Source: DASSUW01 sp963806395 (GTDB lineage Bacteria > Actinomycetota > Thermoleophilia > Solirubrobacterales > Solirubrobacteraceae). From it: a DNA stretch of 64,000 nt. This document shows positions 25,972 to 34,871 of this stretch, one piece after another. Position 1 is the stretch's first letter. Each line of letters opens with the position of its first letter. A program made the translations under genes and the position numbers. The DNA is taken from positions 434,001 through 498,000 of the forward strand of contig CAWDYI010000009.1 of assembly GCA_963806395.1 (NCBI GenBank), given 5' to 3'. The notes beneath the pieces are model-generated. The model made no database searches and was not told the origin of the DNA. It was given only the letters and a program-made list of their open reading frames with translations.

Positions 25972-26735
25972 CCCCGGCCCGGCTCGTACTGCACCAGTTC
26001 CGCTACGACCAGAAGATCTTCTGGCGCAACTCCGCCTCCGTGTTCTTCACGGTGATGCTGCCGCTGATCTTCCTGTTCATCTTCGCGACGATCTTCGGCA
26101 ACGACGAGATCGAGGAGCTCGGGGTCAATACCACGACCTACTACGTGCCCGCGATCGTCGCGCTGGCAGTGATCTCGGCGACCATGGTCGCGCTCGCCAT
26201 CAACCTCACCACCGACCGCGAGCGCGGCCAGCTGAAGCGCGTTCGCGGCACCCCGCTGCCGACGCCCGTGTTCGTGTCCGGCCGCATCGGCAACTCGCTG
26301 GTGCTCTCGTTCGTGATGGTCGTCCTGATCGCGGTGATCGGCAGCCTCGTCTACGGCGTCTCGCTCCCGGACCAGACGATCCCCGCGCTGCTCATGACCC
26401 TCGCCGTGGGGGCGTTCGCCTTCTCCTGCCTCGGGTTCGCGCTCACCACGATCATCCCCAACGAGGACGCAGCGCCCGCCGTCACGAACGCGATCGTCCT
26501 CCCGCTGTACTTCATCTCCGGCATCTTCATCCCCGATAACGAGATCCCGGACGGCGTGCTGCACGTGGCCGACGCGTTTCCGGTCCGCCCGTTCTTCCAG
26601 GCGTTCTTTACCGCCTGGGACCCGAACACCACCGGCGCGGGCTTTGAATGGGGTCACCTCGCGGTGGTTGCCGCCTGGGGGGTCGCGGGGCTCGTCATCG
26701 CCATGCTCGCGTTTCGCTGGGAGCCGCGGCGCTGA
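25968..26735 (+). CDS. ABC-2 type transporter permease
   Basis: 255 residues from GTG 25968, overlapping the ATPase stop. Six membrane segments are visible: SVFFTVMLPLIFLFIFATIF, VPAIVALAVISATMVALAIN, LVLSFVMVVLIAVIGSLVYG, LLMTLAVGAFAFSCLGFALT, AIVLPLYFISGIFIP and LAVVAAWGVAGLVIAMLAFR. The loop after the second segment, LTTDRERGQLKRVRGTPLPT, is the conserved ABC-2 coupling region. With the ATPase it forms a DrrAB-like exporter. The substrate is unknown. Confidence 0.95.
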   Translation: MTPARLVLHQFRYDQKIFWRNSASVFFTVMLPLIFLFIFATIFGNDEIEELGVNTTTYYVPAIVALAVISATMVALAINLTTDRERGQLKRVRGTPLPTPVFVSGRIGNSLVLSFVMVVLIAVIGSLVYGVSLPDQTIPALLMTLAVGAFAFSCLGFALTTIIPNEDAAPAVTNAIVLPLYFISGIFIPDNEIPDGVLHVADAFPVRPFFQAFFTAWDPNTTGAGFEWGHLAVVAAWGVAGLVIAMLAFRWEPRR

Positions 26736-27090
26736 GTCAGCAGGCTCGAAGCACCACGCGCGTGAGCGCGTCGACCAGATCACCCGCCCACCGCGCGACC
26801 TGCCCACCCGCCGTGGATCGAGCCGGCCGCTTCTGCGCCGCGTGCGGCGAGCGAGCGTCTCGGCGATCGCGGCACCACGCCCGCTTGGGACGAGCAACAG
26901 AAGCGCCACTCGGCCCGACCGTCTCCTTCAGTGCATAGGCACGACGTCGGCCGCGGCGAGCTGCCGATCGGAGCGAACTCAAGCATCGTCGCTATCGCAA
27001 TGAGGCGATACCGATAGCGCGTCCGTTCGACGGTCGCGTCCCTGAGCTGCTGTAACTTCGCCGCGGCTCAGGTTCCCGGTGGTGGTCAGT
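26736..27090. other. gene-free stretch between ABC exporter and IS remnants
   Basis: 355 bases with no start plus ribosome site and only Arg/Cys-rich shadow frames. The last 50 bases (from about 27040) precede the IS256-type 3' end and should contain its terminal repeat, but I cannot identify the partner. Nothing else is seen. Confidence 0.4.
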
Positions 27091-28593
27091 TTAGGCCGCG
27101 GTCACCTCCTCGGGCGTGTGTTGTTGAGATCCCTCGTATCTCATCTGCTTGAGCCGGTGGCGTTCGAGCTGGGTGAACTTGATCCCGTTGGTGGCGTGGC
27201 TGATGTAGAGGTCGAGCACGGCCCAGACGAGCGTCAGGCAGCTCGTCTCGCCGGGGAAGCGGCCGATCACCTTCGTGCGGCGTTTGACCTCGCCCAGCGA
27301 TCGCTCGAGCAGGTTCGTCGAGCGCCACCGCCGGCGGTGTCTGGTCGGGTAGCGCAGGTGCACGACGAGCGCGTCGAGGTCGTCGGCGAGACACTTCGCC
27401 GCGGCCGTGTAGCCGGCCCTGTCGAGCTCGCCTGCGAGCGCCTGCAGTCGCTGCTTGCCGGCGCGCTCGCCGGTGGCGTCATCGAGTGCCTGCCAGTAGA
27501 CGCGGCGGACGCGTTCGCGGTCGCGTTCGGGCAGCTTGGCCAGCAGGTTGCGGACGCGGTGAACGGCGCAGTGCTGGCGGTCTGAGGCCGGCCAGCACTG
27601 CTCGACGGCCTTGATCAGCCCCGGGGCGCCGTCGGCGACGATCAGCATCGGCGCGCCGAGCCCGCGGCCGATCAGATCGCGCCCGAGCGCCAGCCAGTCT
27701 CCGAGGATCAGGTCACCCTCCCAGTGGCCGGGCACCGCCCGGTCGGCCGCCTCGGCAGGCCGCTGGCTGATCATCACCTCGTCGGTCACGAAGCGCTTGC
27801 CACGCCCACAGGCGCGCGCCCGGGGGACGCGCAGCGCCCGGCCGGTGCGCAGGCACGCGGTCAGCTCGCGCTTGAGCGCGCCGCGGCCTTGGACATAGAG
27901 GGACTGATAGATCGCCTCCGGCGAGATCCGCATCGACTCATCATCGGGGAAGTCCAGGCGCAGCCGGTTGGAGATCTGCTCCGGGCTCCACGACTTCGCC
28001 CAGCGCCGATCCCGACGGCGGCCACGGCGGCGGCCGATCCACGCGACGTCCGGCCCGGCGAGGACGACGCCGTCGCGACGCTGCACGCGGCCAACCAGCC
28101 GCTCCTGCACCTAGCCACGCAACCGCTCGTTGACCGCCAGCTTCGCCGGCTTCGGGCGCTTGGCGCGCTGATCGGCATGCCACTGCGCCGTTGTCGCCCG
28201 ATACGCCAAGCGGCCGCTGCGCGTCGCGGCGTTACGCCACAACTCGCGCGAGATCGTCGACGGCGAGCGACCCAGCCGCCGCGCGACCTCGCGCACCCCA
28301 CAACCACCGGCGCGCAACACCGCGATCTCCTCGCGCTCGGCGAACGACAGGTACCGCCCGGACAGCGGAGCCTGACTGATCGGCGGCACCCCGCCAGCCT
28401 CCCGAAACCACCGGACGCCGACGACCGGCGACACGCCCGCCTCCACACCGGCCACATCGCTGCGCGCGCCCCGCGCGATCGCCGCCCAGAACCGCTGACG
28501 ATGCTCGCGCCGACCAACCGGCGGCCGTCCCGGCGAACGCCCCACCGGCCGCCCCGTCTGCTGCGCACCCCACCCCTTCGGCCTGCCCATCAC
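27091..28593 (-). pseudogene. chimeric transposase: IS30 N-terminus joined to IS256 C-terminus, with an amber stop
   Basis: From 28593 the frame reads an IS30-type helix-turn-helix (YLSFAEREEIAVLRAGGCGV, then LGRSPSTISRELWRN). TAG at 28113-28111 interrupts it within VNERLRG*VQERL. It continues WSPEQISNRLRL, ISPEAIYQSLYVQG and GHWEGDLILG, the IS30 DDE start. At about 27700 it switches, in frame, to an IS256/mutator catalytic core: DLIGRGLGAPMLIVADGAPG, RQHCAVHRVRNLLAKLP and WRSTNLLERSLGEVKRRTKV. Two elements therefore recombined by an internal deletion. The product cannot transpose. Confidence 0.82.
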
Positions 28594-28624
28594 AACCCTC
28601 CATCATCGAGCGTTGCGACGACCG

Positions 28625-29062
28625 CTGGAATCCGCCAAGTTCACCTCGTGGGCCTTCAGCCACAACCTCACGCAGGCCGGCATCTCGCCGTCGATGGGCG
28701 CCGTCGGCTCGGCCTACGACAACGCGCTCATGGAGAGCTTCTGGGGGCGCATGCAGGTCGAGCTGCTGGACCGCCGCCGCTGGAAGACCCGCATCGAGCT
28801 CGCTACCGCGATCCACGACTACATCGAGCTCTGGCACAACACCCGACGCCGACACTCATCGCTCGCGATGCGCACGCCCGCCGAGGTCGAACACGCGTGG
28901 GCCAGCAACAACCATGCGACGACCGAAGCGGCTGGCGCTAAGACCGCGACAGCAGGCGAGGTCCACGAAACGTCTCCCTCTGGTCTCTTAGCTCCCGCGA
29001 TCGAAGCCATCTATCCCAACCACCATCTTCTGAACAACGACAGCAACGACCAAGCCGCCTGA
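28625..29062 (+). pseudogene. 3' fragment of an IS3-family transposase (orfB)
   Basis: The frame contains KFTSWAFSHNLTQAGISPSM, GAVGSAYDNALMESFWGRMQ, then RIELATAIHDYIELWHNTRR and RHSSLAMRTPAEVE. These are the final DDE strand-helix and tail of IS3 OrfB. The N-terminal catalytic part is missing, cut off at about 28630 where the IS30-type sequence begins. A 45-residue extra tail ends at 29062. The element's right end lies just after it. Confidence 0.85.
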
Positions 29063-29078
29063 TTCGAGAACCCGCCGC

Positions 29079-29101
29079 TCCATCGAAACCGGGGCAGACC
29101 A
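29079..29101 (+). repeat. probable IS3 right terminal repeat
   Basis: The stretch TCCATCGAAACCGGGGCAGACCA's complement starts TGGTCTGCCCCGG, the TG-plus-CCCCGG form seen at IS3-family ends. It lies 17-40 bases after the truncated transposase stop, where the right end is expected. The matching left end has been lost with the 5' part. Confidence 0.4.
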
Positions 29102-29104
29102 CCC

Positions 29105-29129
29105 TGTCCACCGAAGCGGGGGAACTCCA
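29105..29129 (+). repeat. IS-type end, left partner (TGTCCACCGAAGCGGGGG...)
   Basis: Starts TGTCCACCGAAGC and ends GAACTCCA. The complement of 31299-31323 starts TGTCCACGAAGCC and ends CAACTCCA, so the two are imperfect inverted repeats about 2.2 kb apart. Between them lie a diguanylate cyclase and a decayed secreted protein, but no transposase. Possible ends of a non-autonomous or transposase-deleted element. Confidence 0.45.
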
Positions 29130-29143
29130 GTCGCGCGACCCGA

Positions 29144-30106
29144 TCACTCCGTGTTGGTCCGGTTTCGACCGGCGCGCTTCGCCGCGTAGAGCGCCTCGTC
29201 TGCACGAGCGATCAGCGCATCGAGCGAGTCGTCAGCCCGAAGCTCCGTCACGCCCGCTGAGCAGGTCACCGCAGCAGGCGTGCTACGCCTGACACGGTCC
29301 ACCACGCGGCGGGCCTCAGCGAGTCCGGTGCCCGGCAGCAGCAGCGCGAACTCCTCGCCGCCGTACCGCGCGAGGAGGTCGCCCGCACGCAGCTGCGTGC
29401 TCCACGCGACCGCCGCGTCGCGCAGCACGCGATCACCTGCCGCATGGCCGTCGCGGTCGTTGATCCGTTTGAAGTGGTCGATGTCGAGAACTGCAACCGA
29501 CAGCGCATGCGCGTAACGACGCGATCGCGCAACCGCACCGGGCAGCTCCTCCTCCCAACGCGCCCGGTTGGCCAGCCCGGTCAGAGCATCGCTCCTCGAC
29601 TGGACCGTCGCCTCGCGGACGAGCGCCTGCCCACGGAGGCCAACGATCACGGCGACAGTCGGCCAGAGCAGCGCCTTGACCCACGCGCCATCCCCACCGC
29701 CCTCGATCGCCACCGACGCGACAAAAGTCCCCGCGCTGACCAGCACGACAATTACAAGCTCCACCCGATCGCCATACAGCGCGACCCAGAGGACCGCGAG
29801 CATCAACAGCGCCTCGTAATCGACCGGGTTCCCGATCCCTCCCGTCGCCTCCCGCAGCAAGAAGACCACCACCACGAGGGCACCGGGCGGGACAACCGCA
29901 GCGCGCCACGGCAAGCGGTCCCATCGAGCAAACGCGACGACGGGCACCATCGCGACCACGAGCACGACGGCCGCGATGGCGAGAGTCGGACGCAAGACAT
30001 CGACAAACGACAGGGACGCAAGAGCGGCGCCGACTGCGAGCGCAAACGGCCACACCCGCCGGATCACGCCATCGCGAGCAAAGGCATGAGGGCGATCCGC
30101 ATTCAC
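29144..30106 (-). CDS. membrane diguanylate cyclase (GGDEF)
   Basis: 320 residues from GTG 30106, with GGAGAGGG upstream deciding against TTG 30127. About six membrane helices (residues 20-155, e.g. PALAVGAALASLS-type and LVIVVLVSAGTFVASVAI segments) lead to a GGDEF domain. DALTGLANRARWEEEL opens it, LSVAVLDIDHFKRINDRDGH gives the substrate Asp, and ARYGGEEFALLLPG is an intact active site. RAGD five residues before GGEEF is an I-site for c-di-GMP feedback. It should make c-di-GMP at the membrane. It stands alone between IS-type ends. Confidence 0.93.
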   Translation of the reverse strand: MNADRPHAFARDGVIRRVWPFALAVGAALASLSFVDVLRPTLAIAAVVLVVAMVPVVAFARWDRLPWRAAVVPPGALVVVVFLLREATGGIGNPVDYEALLMLAVLWVALYGDRVELVIVVLVSAGTFVASVAIEGGGDGAWVKALLWPTVAVIVGLRGQALVREATVQSRSDALTGLANRARWEEELPGAVARSRRYAHALSVAVLDIDHFKRINDRDGHAAGDRVLRDAAVAWSTQLRAGDLLARYGGEEFALLLPGTGLAEARRVVDRVRRSTPAAVTCSAGVTELRADDSLDALIARADEALYAAKRAGRNRTNTE

Positions 30107-30399
30107 CGGTCGAACCCTCTCCGTCAATGTCAGGGCGAGACGCTCACGCTGATCGCGCCATCTCTACCGTAGTCGGGCCGCGCGATCCCATAGGCGCGCG
30201 CAGTAGCGAACGATCGCTGTAGTGACGAAACCTCAACGCCGGGCGGCTCCCCAAGGCGACCGGGGATCGGGTGCCGCAGCGGATCAGCCGACCGTGTGAG
30301 GGGACCAACGTCACCGGGCACGGGGACACCGCAAGCATCTCGTGGCAACGCTGCCGAACAGCACCGAGCGCATCGCGCCGCTGCGGAGAGCGGGGGCAT

Positions 30400-31080
30400 C
30401 GCGTCAATCGGGTACCGCGCCGATGTGTCGGGAGAGTGGCGATCGATGGTGAGCCGGTCCAGGGAGACGGCCGAGTCGTACTGGCGATCGCCCTCGTCGA
30501 GGATGGGCAGGTAGAGGGTGTGCCAGAGCCCTGTGTCACCGGTGTAGAGGCGCGCAGGATGCGCGTGGCGGGGTGATAGGTGGTGCCGCGGGCGCGGAAC
30601 GCGGTCACGCTCGCGTCGCCGATGGAGTTGACGCGAATTCGGGTTTCCGTTCGCATCGGGGCGAAGCTGTGCGGCGCCGTGATGGTCGGGGCCTCTATGC
30701 TCAACGCGTCCCAGTTCGACGCATGATCGTCACATCGCGCGCTCCGCGGATCGATGGTCCGCCGAGGGAGCGCTGCGGTCTCCGAACTCGTTAGGCGCGT
30801 CGGCCCGCGTTGCGGAGCCACTGGAGAGGATCGCGAAGCTCGCGCCCTCGCGTGGGAAGCCGGCCAGGCGCTTGGTGGAGATCGCCGCCGGGTTCGAGAA
30901 CGGGGGCAGCGCCGAGTAGGAGGCGCGGCGGACCTGCCTCGGGTCCACCGCGATCGCGCGCCCGACCCGCAGCGCGGCTCGACGCAGCTCCCCGGACCGG
31001 TCGGGCACAAGCACGATGTCACCCGCCTGCCTGGCTCGCGCCCGCCCCGCCAGTGCGCCGACGGCGACGACACAGGACGT
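30400..31080 (-). pseudogene. decayed choice-of-anchor-type secreted protein
   Basis: Three reading frames together recall one secreted-protein family. The first has ASYSALPPFSNPAAISTKRL then GFPREGASFAILSSGSAT. The second has SNWDALSIEAPTITAPHSFA, RVNSIGDASVTAF and TYHPATRILRASTPVT. The third has HTLYLPILDEGDRQYDSAVS. The block with the LSFDFRFLSEE-type core that should link the first two is absent (about 50 residues). So there are an internal deletion and at least two frame changes, and no good start remains. This is clearly dead. Confidence 0.6.
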
Positions 31081-31298
31081 GAATGGCAGGTTACGGAAGA
31101 CCTCCCCTTCGATGGTGGGGTTTTACGGTATCCGGTCCGCCCCGGTTTCGCCACGCGCGGCGGGCAGCCCCGCTCTGTGCGGACGTACCTCCGCTAGGCC
31201 TGGCGGTCACGTAGGATCGGGCGTGCTCTGACGCTGCTCGGATTCCAAACGCGCGGTTTGGGCGAGCTGCTGGCTGGACGCGGGCGGAGAGACTCGGG

Positions 31299-31351
31299 TG
31301 GAGTTGACCCGGCTTCGTGGACATCGTGTCCACCGGAACGAGTCAGGTCCA
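31299..31351. repeat. two abutting IS-type ends separated by TCG
   Basis: 31299-31323 ends ...CGTGGACA. TCG follows, then 31327 begins TGTCCACCGGAACG. The core GTGGACA-TCG-TGTCCAC is a perfect 7-bp palindrome with a 3-base spacer. Facing ends with a 3-base spacer are what IS circle junctions, tandem copies or two adjacent insertions leave. The left one pairs with 29105-29129. No partner was found for the right one. Confidence 0.45.
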
Positions 31352-31396
31352 ATCCGGCGCTTTGCGCGACCAGGAGTGCGCGCCGGCTGAGGATGT

Positions 31397-31930
31397 CTAC
31401 GCGGGACGGTCCTCGGCGTCGATGATCTGCTCCGCGACCTCAGAGAGGTCGGCGCCAATGATGTCGGGTTGATCGCCGAGTGGACTCAGCACCTTCCCAG
31501 GCCGGCTGACGAACGCCGCCGCGCAGCCGGCGGCGAGCGCTCCGGAAATGTCCCAGGCATGGGCTGCGACCATGCGGACGTCGTGGGCTTTAGTGTGGAA
31601 CGTCCTGGCGGCCATGTGGTAGGGCGCCGGGCGCGGCCTGAGCGCCTTCACATCGCCGGCGGAGAGGATGGCGTCGAACCGCTTTTCGTGCGCGGCATGC
31701 CCAAGCTGGTCTCGCGCCACGTCCAGCGGCGAGTCCGTGAGCGCAGCGAGGGTGAGGCGCGCCTGTCGCAGCCGGTCGAGCGCGGGAGCGGCGTCCTCAT
31801 GCGGCGGCAGGCGTCGCATCTGGTCGACGGTCCGCTCGCCCTCTTCGCGCTCGAGCTGCGTTCCGGTCATAGGCTCTTCGCGCGGTTTGGCATAGGCGAG
31901 CATCATGGCGCTCGGGATCGAGGACGTCAC
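31397..31930 (-). pseudogene. N-terminally truncated haloacid-dehalogenase-type HAD hydrolase
   Basis: The readable part contains LAALTDSPLDVARDQLGHAA, FDAILSAGDVKALRPRPAPY (motif III Lys region) and AHAWDISGALAAGCAAAFVS, the second half of type II haloacid dehalogenases. The first half with the nucleophile motif DxNxT is missing; upstream is only a short acidic stretch (LEREEGERTVDQ). It cannot be active as a HAD enzyme. It is probably cut by the rearrangements at the IS-type ends next to it. Confidence 0.6.
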
Positions 31931-32001
31931 CCGCCTGACGTTTTCAGGTCGAACCCGCCAAGCGGGGCAGCTCCGGTGTATCCGGCGAGAGTCGAGACCC
32001 C

Positions 32002-32516
32002 ATGAGGCCTTTCCTGATCATCGCCCTGCTCGCCTACTCGCTCGCCGCCTGCGGCGACGACCAGACCGTCTCGTCGGGCGAGGTGGATCAGATCGCGAGC
32101 AAGCTGGCGCAGAAGACGCAGTCACTCTCAGCCGGGTGGCCGACGCGAGCCAGACGCTCGCCGACGACCCCAACCGCGCCGCCGAGGCCCGCGACCGATT
32201 GCGGGACCTGAAAGGCCGGGCGCAGGACCTGGCCGGCGAGGCGAAGGACCTCCCGGAGTCTGCGAGCGCCCGCGCGCAGTTGCAGGAGGCCAACGGAGAG
32301 CTCGCCGAGGCGGCCCGGCAAGTTCGCAGATGTGGATCCGGATCGCGTGACGAGGCGCTCGACCAGGGGCGCGGGCAGATCGAGGAGGCCAACGACCACA
32401 TCGGCGAAGCCGCCGATCGCCTGGCCGACAAGCTGCCGCCGGACGCGCGCAAGGACCTCGATGACCTCCGGGAGAGGTCGTCGTCCCCGACGCCGTCGAC
32501 GCGACTATCGTCACGG
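32002..32516 (+). pseudogene. helical lipoprotein, split by a -1 frameshift
   Basis: ATG 32002 encodes MRPFLIIALLAYSLAACGDD, with lipobox SLAAC, then VSSGEVDQIASKLAQKTQSL. A base is lost near 32120. The next frame continues LSRVADASQTLADDPNRAAE, ARDRLRDLKGRAQDLAGEAK and EANDHIGEAADRLADKLPPD. That is a charged coiled-coil region. The second frame runs without a stop into the downstream membrane protein, so the present boundary is uncertain. The intact product would be a surface-anchored coiled coil of unknown role. Confidence 0.6.
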
Positions 32517-32519
32517 GTG

Positions 32520-32909
32520 ATGTTCCGCCAGGGGCCGGTGCCGATCCTCGTCCACGGGCTGCTCGACTATCTCGTCGGCGCATTGTTGATCGCCGGCCCG
32601 TTCCTGTTCGGGTTCACCGATGACATCGCAACCGCCACGGCGGTCGGCGTCGGCGTGCTGCTGCTCGTCATCGCCGGAGCGAGCGACCTCCCGACCGGTT
32701 TCGTGCGGTCGATCCCCAGGGCACTTCATGCGGTGCTGGACTACGTGCTGGCGATCGCGCTCCTGGCCTCGCCGTTCCTGCTCGGGTTCACCGGCGACAA
32801 GACGGCGACGCCATTCGTCATCGCCGTCGGCGTCCTCCAGCTCATGCAGACGATCGCCACGCGGTTTCTCAGGCCGAAGTGTCAGCACGCGCGCCGCGCC
32901 GCCGGGTAA
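32520..32909 (+). CDS. four-helix SPW-repeat-like membrane protein
   Basis: 129 residues from ATG 32520 (GTG 32517 is the alternative). It is an internal duplication: HGLLDYLVGALLIAGPFLFG and HAVLDYVLAIALLASPFLLG, each followed by FTDD/FTGD and a second helix (AVGVGVLLLVIAGASDLPTG; FVIAVGVLQLMQTIATRFL). This is the SPW-type repeat seen in small actinobacterial membrane proteins of unknown function. It lies directly after the lipoprotein gene in the same frame. Confidence 0.75.
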   Translation: MFRQGPVPILVHGLLDYLVGALLIAGPFLFGFTDDIATATAVGVGVLLLVIAGASDLPTGFVRSIPRALHAVLDYVLAIALLASPFLLGFTGDKTATPFVIAVGVLQLMQTIATRFLRPKCQHARRAAG

Positions 32910-33005
32910 GGCGCTGGCCGGTCGCGGCAAAGCGGGCCGCCTGCAGGGGTTCCGAGCGTGCCTCGGCTCCCCGGGGGTCGACGCCGTCGTGCTTGGATGC
33001 TGGCG

Positions 33006-34868
33006 ATGACGGCTTCGCATCCACAGTCCCGGCACCGCGGCCGCGAGCTGATCTGGGCCGGAACGGTCGGGCTCGTGCTCGCGGACTCCTCGGTGGTGAC
33101 GCTCGCGTTGCCGGAGATGCTGCGCCGGTTCGAGACCACCGTGCTCGGCGTCTCCTGGGTGCTGACCGCGTTCAATCTGGTGCTCGCGCTCGCCGTGCTG
33201 CCGGCCGCACGTCTGGCGGCCGGCCGGGGGGCTCGCGGCGCGGCGGCGGTGTGGGGTGCAGGATTGGCCGGCTTCGCGGTCGCGTCGCTGCTGTGCGCGA
33301 TCGCGCCCACGATCGCCGTGCTGATCGCGGGCCGGTGTGTGCAGGCCGTGGCGGGGGCGTGCGTGATCGCCGGAGCGATCGAGTTGCTTGCGCGCAGCCG
33401 CGGCTCGCACGCGAGGGGCGCCGTCGCGTGGGGCGCGGCCGGTCTGATCGGGATCGCCGTCGGCCCGGCCGCTGGCGGCTTGTTGACCCAGCTGATCAGC
33501 TGGCAGGCGATCTTCGCGTTCCAGGTTCCGGTGATCGTCCTGATCGGCGCGGCGGCGAGCCCGCCGGCGACGGAGGCCGAGCGTGGACGCGCCGGGCGGC
33601 TCCGGCTCGGTCCCGAGCTCGCGCTCGGGCTGCTGTCGGCGGGCCTGGCCGGTGCGCTGTTCCTGCTGGTGATCATGCTCACCGAGGGGTGGGGCTACTC
33701 GCCGCTCGCCGCAGCGGTGATTGTTTCGGCGATGCCGGTCGCGACGATCGCCGCGCGGCGGCTCACGCGCGGGCTCGCGCAGACCACGGCAGTGATGGCC
33801 GCGGGGGCGGTAGTGCTCGCCGGCGGCCTGGCGGCGCTGGGTCTGGTCCCGGACGCCGAGCCGGTGTGGACGCTGGTCCCGCAGGTGTTCATCGGTGTCG
33901 GGATCGCGCTCGCGCTGCCCGGGCTGACCGGGCGCGCGCTCGCGGGCGCCGATCCGGCGGGGCACCGGGCGGCGGGCACGATCGCTGCGCGCCATCTCGG
34001 CATCGTGCTCGGGCTGCTGCTCTTGACGCCGCTCTTCACGTCGCAACTGGTGGACCAGCAGCGCGCAGCCGAGCGCTCCGGGACGGCGCTGATCCTCGAT
34101 GCCTCGCTGTCGCCGCAGACCAAGATCGCGCTGGGCGCCGCCGTCAGCGAGCAGATCGACCGCGCCGGCGGCCGGCTCCCCGATCTCGCACCGGCGTTCG
34201 ATGCGGTCACGCCGCCGGCCGAGGCCCGTGGAGACTACGCCCAGCTCCAGCAGCGGCTCGCCGGGGAGGTCGACAAGGCCGCTACGCACGCGTTCAGCAT
34301 GGTGTTCCTGATCGCCGCCGCTCTGGCGTTGCTCGCCGTCGCGCCGATCGCGGCGAGCGCCGGCGCGCCCGGCCGCCGGGGCGGCTTGGCGGTCGCGGGT
34401 GCCGTCGCGGCGTCCGCCGCCCTGGCGGCCGCCTATCTTGCGCTCGGCGGCGCGCGCTACGAACCGCTACAGGTGGCCGACCCCTGCGCGCCCAGACCAA
34501 TCTCGCAGCTGCGGCAGCAGAGCGACGGAGTGCTGGAGCGGATCGCGCTCTCGACCCTCGACGGCGCCGCCTGCCGCCTGCGCGTGCCGCGCGAGGAGCT
34601 CGCCCTCGCCCTGGCCAGCGGCGAGGCGCGCGCGAAGTTCGCGGCCGGGCACCGGATCTCCGACGCGGCGATCGACGACGCGGTGCGCAGCGGGCTGCGA
34701 CGCGCCATCGACGATGCCGTGCGCCTCGACATGCTCTCGTCACTGGAGGCCTCGCTCCTGCGGCAGGGCGTGGAGCGGCTGCCCGTGCCCATCCTGATGA
34801 ACGCCCTGCGCAGCAGCGCCGGCAAGAGCGTCGTCGGCTTCCTCGCGGACCTCCTGCGTGGCGGGTGA
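33006..34868 (+). CDS. MFS transporter (14-helix type) with C-terminal soluble extension
   Basis: 620 residues from ATG 33006 (ATG 32997 also possible). The membrane part starts IWAGTVGLVLADSSVVTLAL with the motif C-like LADSSVVTLALPEM and TAFNLVLALAVLPAARLA. Later segments include GLIGIAVGPAAGGLLTQLIS and FIGVGIALALPGLTGRALAG, like EmrB/QacA drug-proton antiporters. The last helix (GGLAVAGAVAASAALAAAYL) is followed by about 130 residues, outside on the basis of helix count, that contain two Cys (DPCAPRPIS, GAACRLRVP). Convergent with the MMPL gene, 3 bases apart. Confidence 0.88.
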   Translation: MTASHPQSRHRGRELIWAGTVGLVLADSSVVTLALPEMLRRFETTVLGVSWVLTAFNLVLALAVLPAARLAAGRGARGAAAVWGAGLAGFAVASLLCAIAPTIAVLIAGRCVQAVAGACVIAGAIELLARSRGSHARGAVAWGAAGLIGIAVGPAAGGLLTQLISWQAIFAFQVPVIVLIGAAASPPATEAERGRAGRLRLGPELALGLLSAGLAGALFLLVIMLTEGWGYSPLAAAVIVSAMPVATIAARRLTRGLAQTTAVMAAGAVVLAGGLAALGLVPDAEPVWTLVPQVFIGVGIALALPGLTGRALAGADPAGHRAAGTIAARHLGIVLGLLLLTPLFTSQLVDQQRAAERSGTALILDASLSPQTKIALGAAVSEQIDRAGGRLPDLAPAFDAVTPPAEARGDYAQLQQRLAGEVDKAATHAFSMVFLIAAALALLAVAPIAASAGAPGRRGGLAVAGAVAASAALAAAYLALGGARYEPLQVADPCAPRPISQLRQQSDGVLERIALSTLDGAACRLRVPREELALALASGEARAKFAAGHRISDAAIDDAVRSGLRRAIDDAVRLDMLSSLEASLLRQGVERLPVPILMNALRSSAGKSVVGFLADLLRGG

Positions 34869-34871
34869 CGG

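Noticed and set aside
26736..27090. Short minus-strand frame with Cys/Arg residues as a gene after the ABC exporter
   Set aside because: No ribosome site, no homologous pattern, and strong shadow composition.
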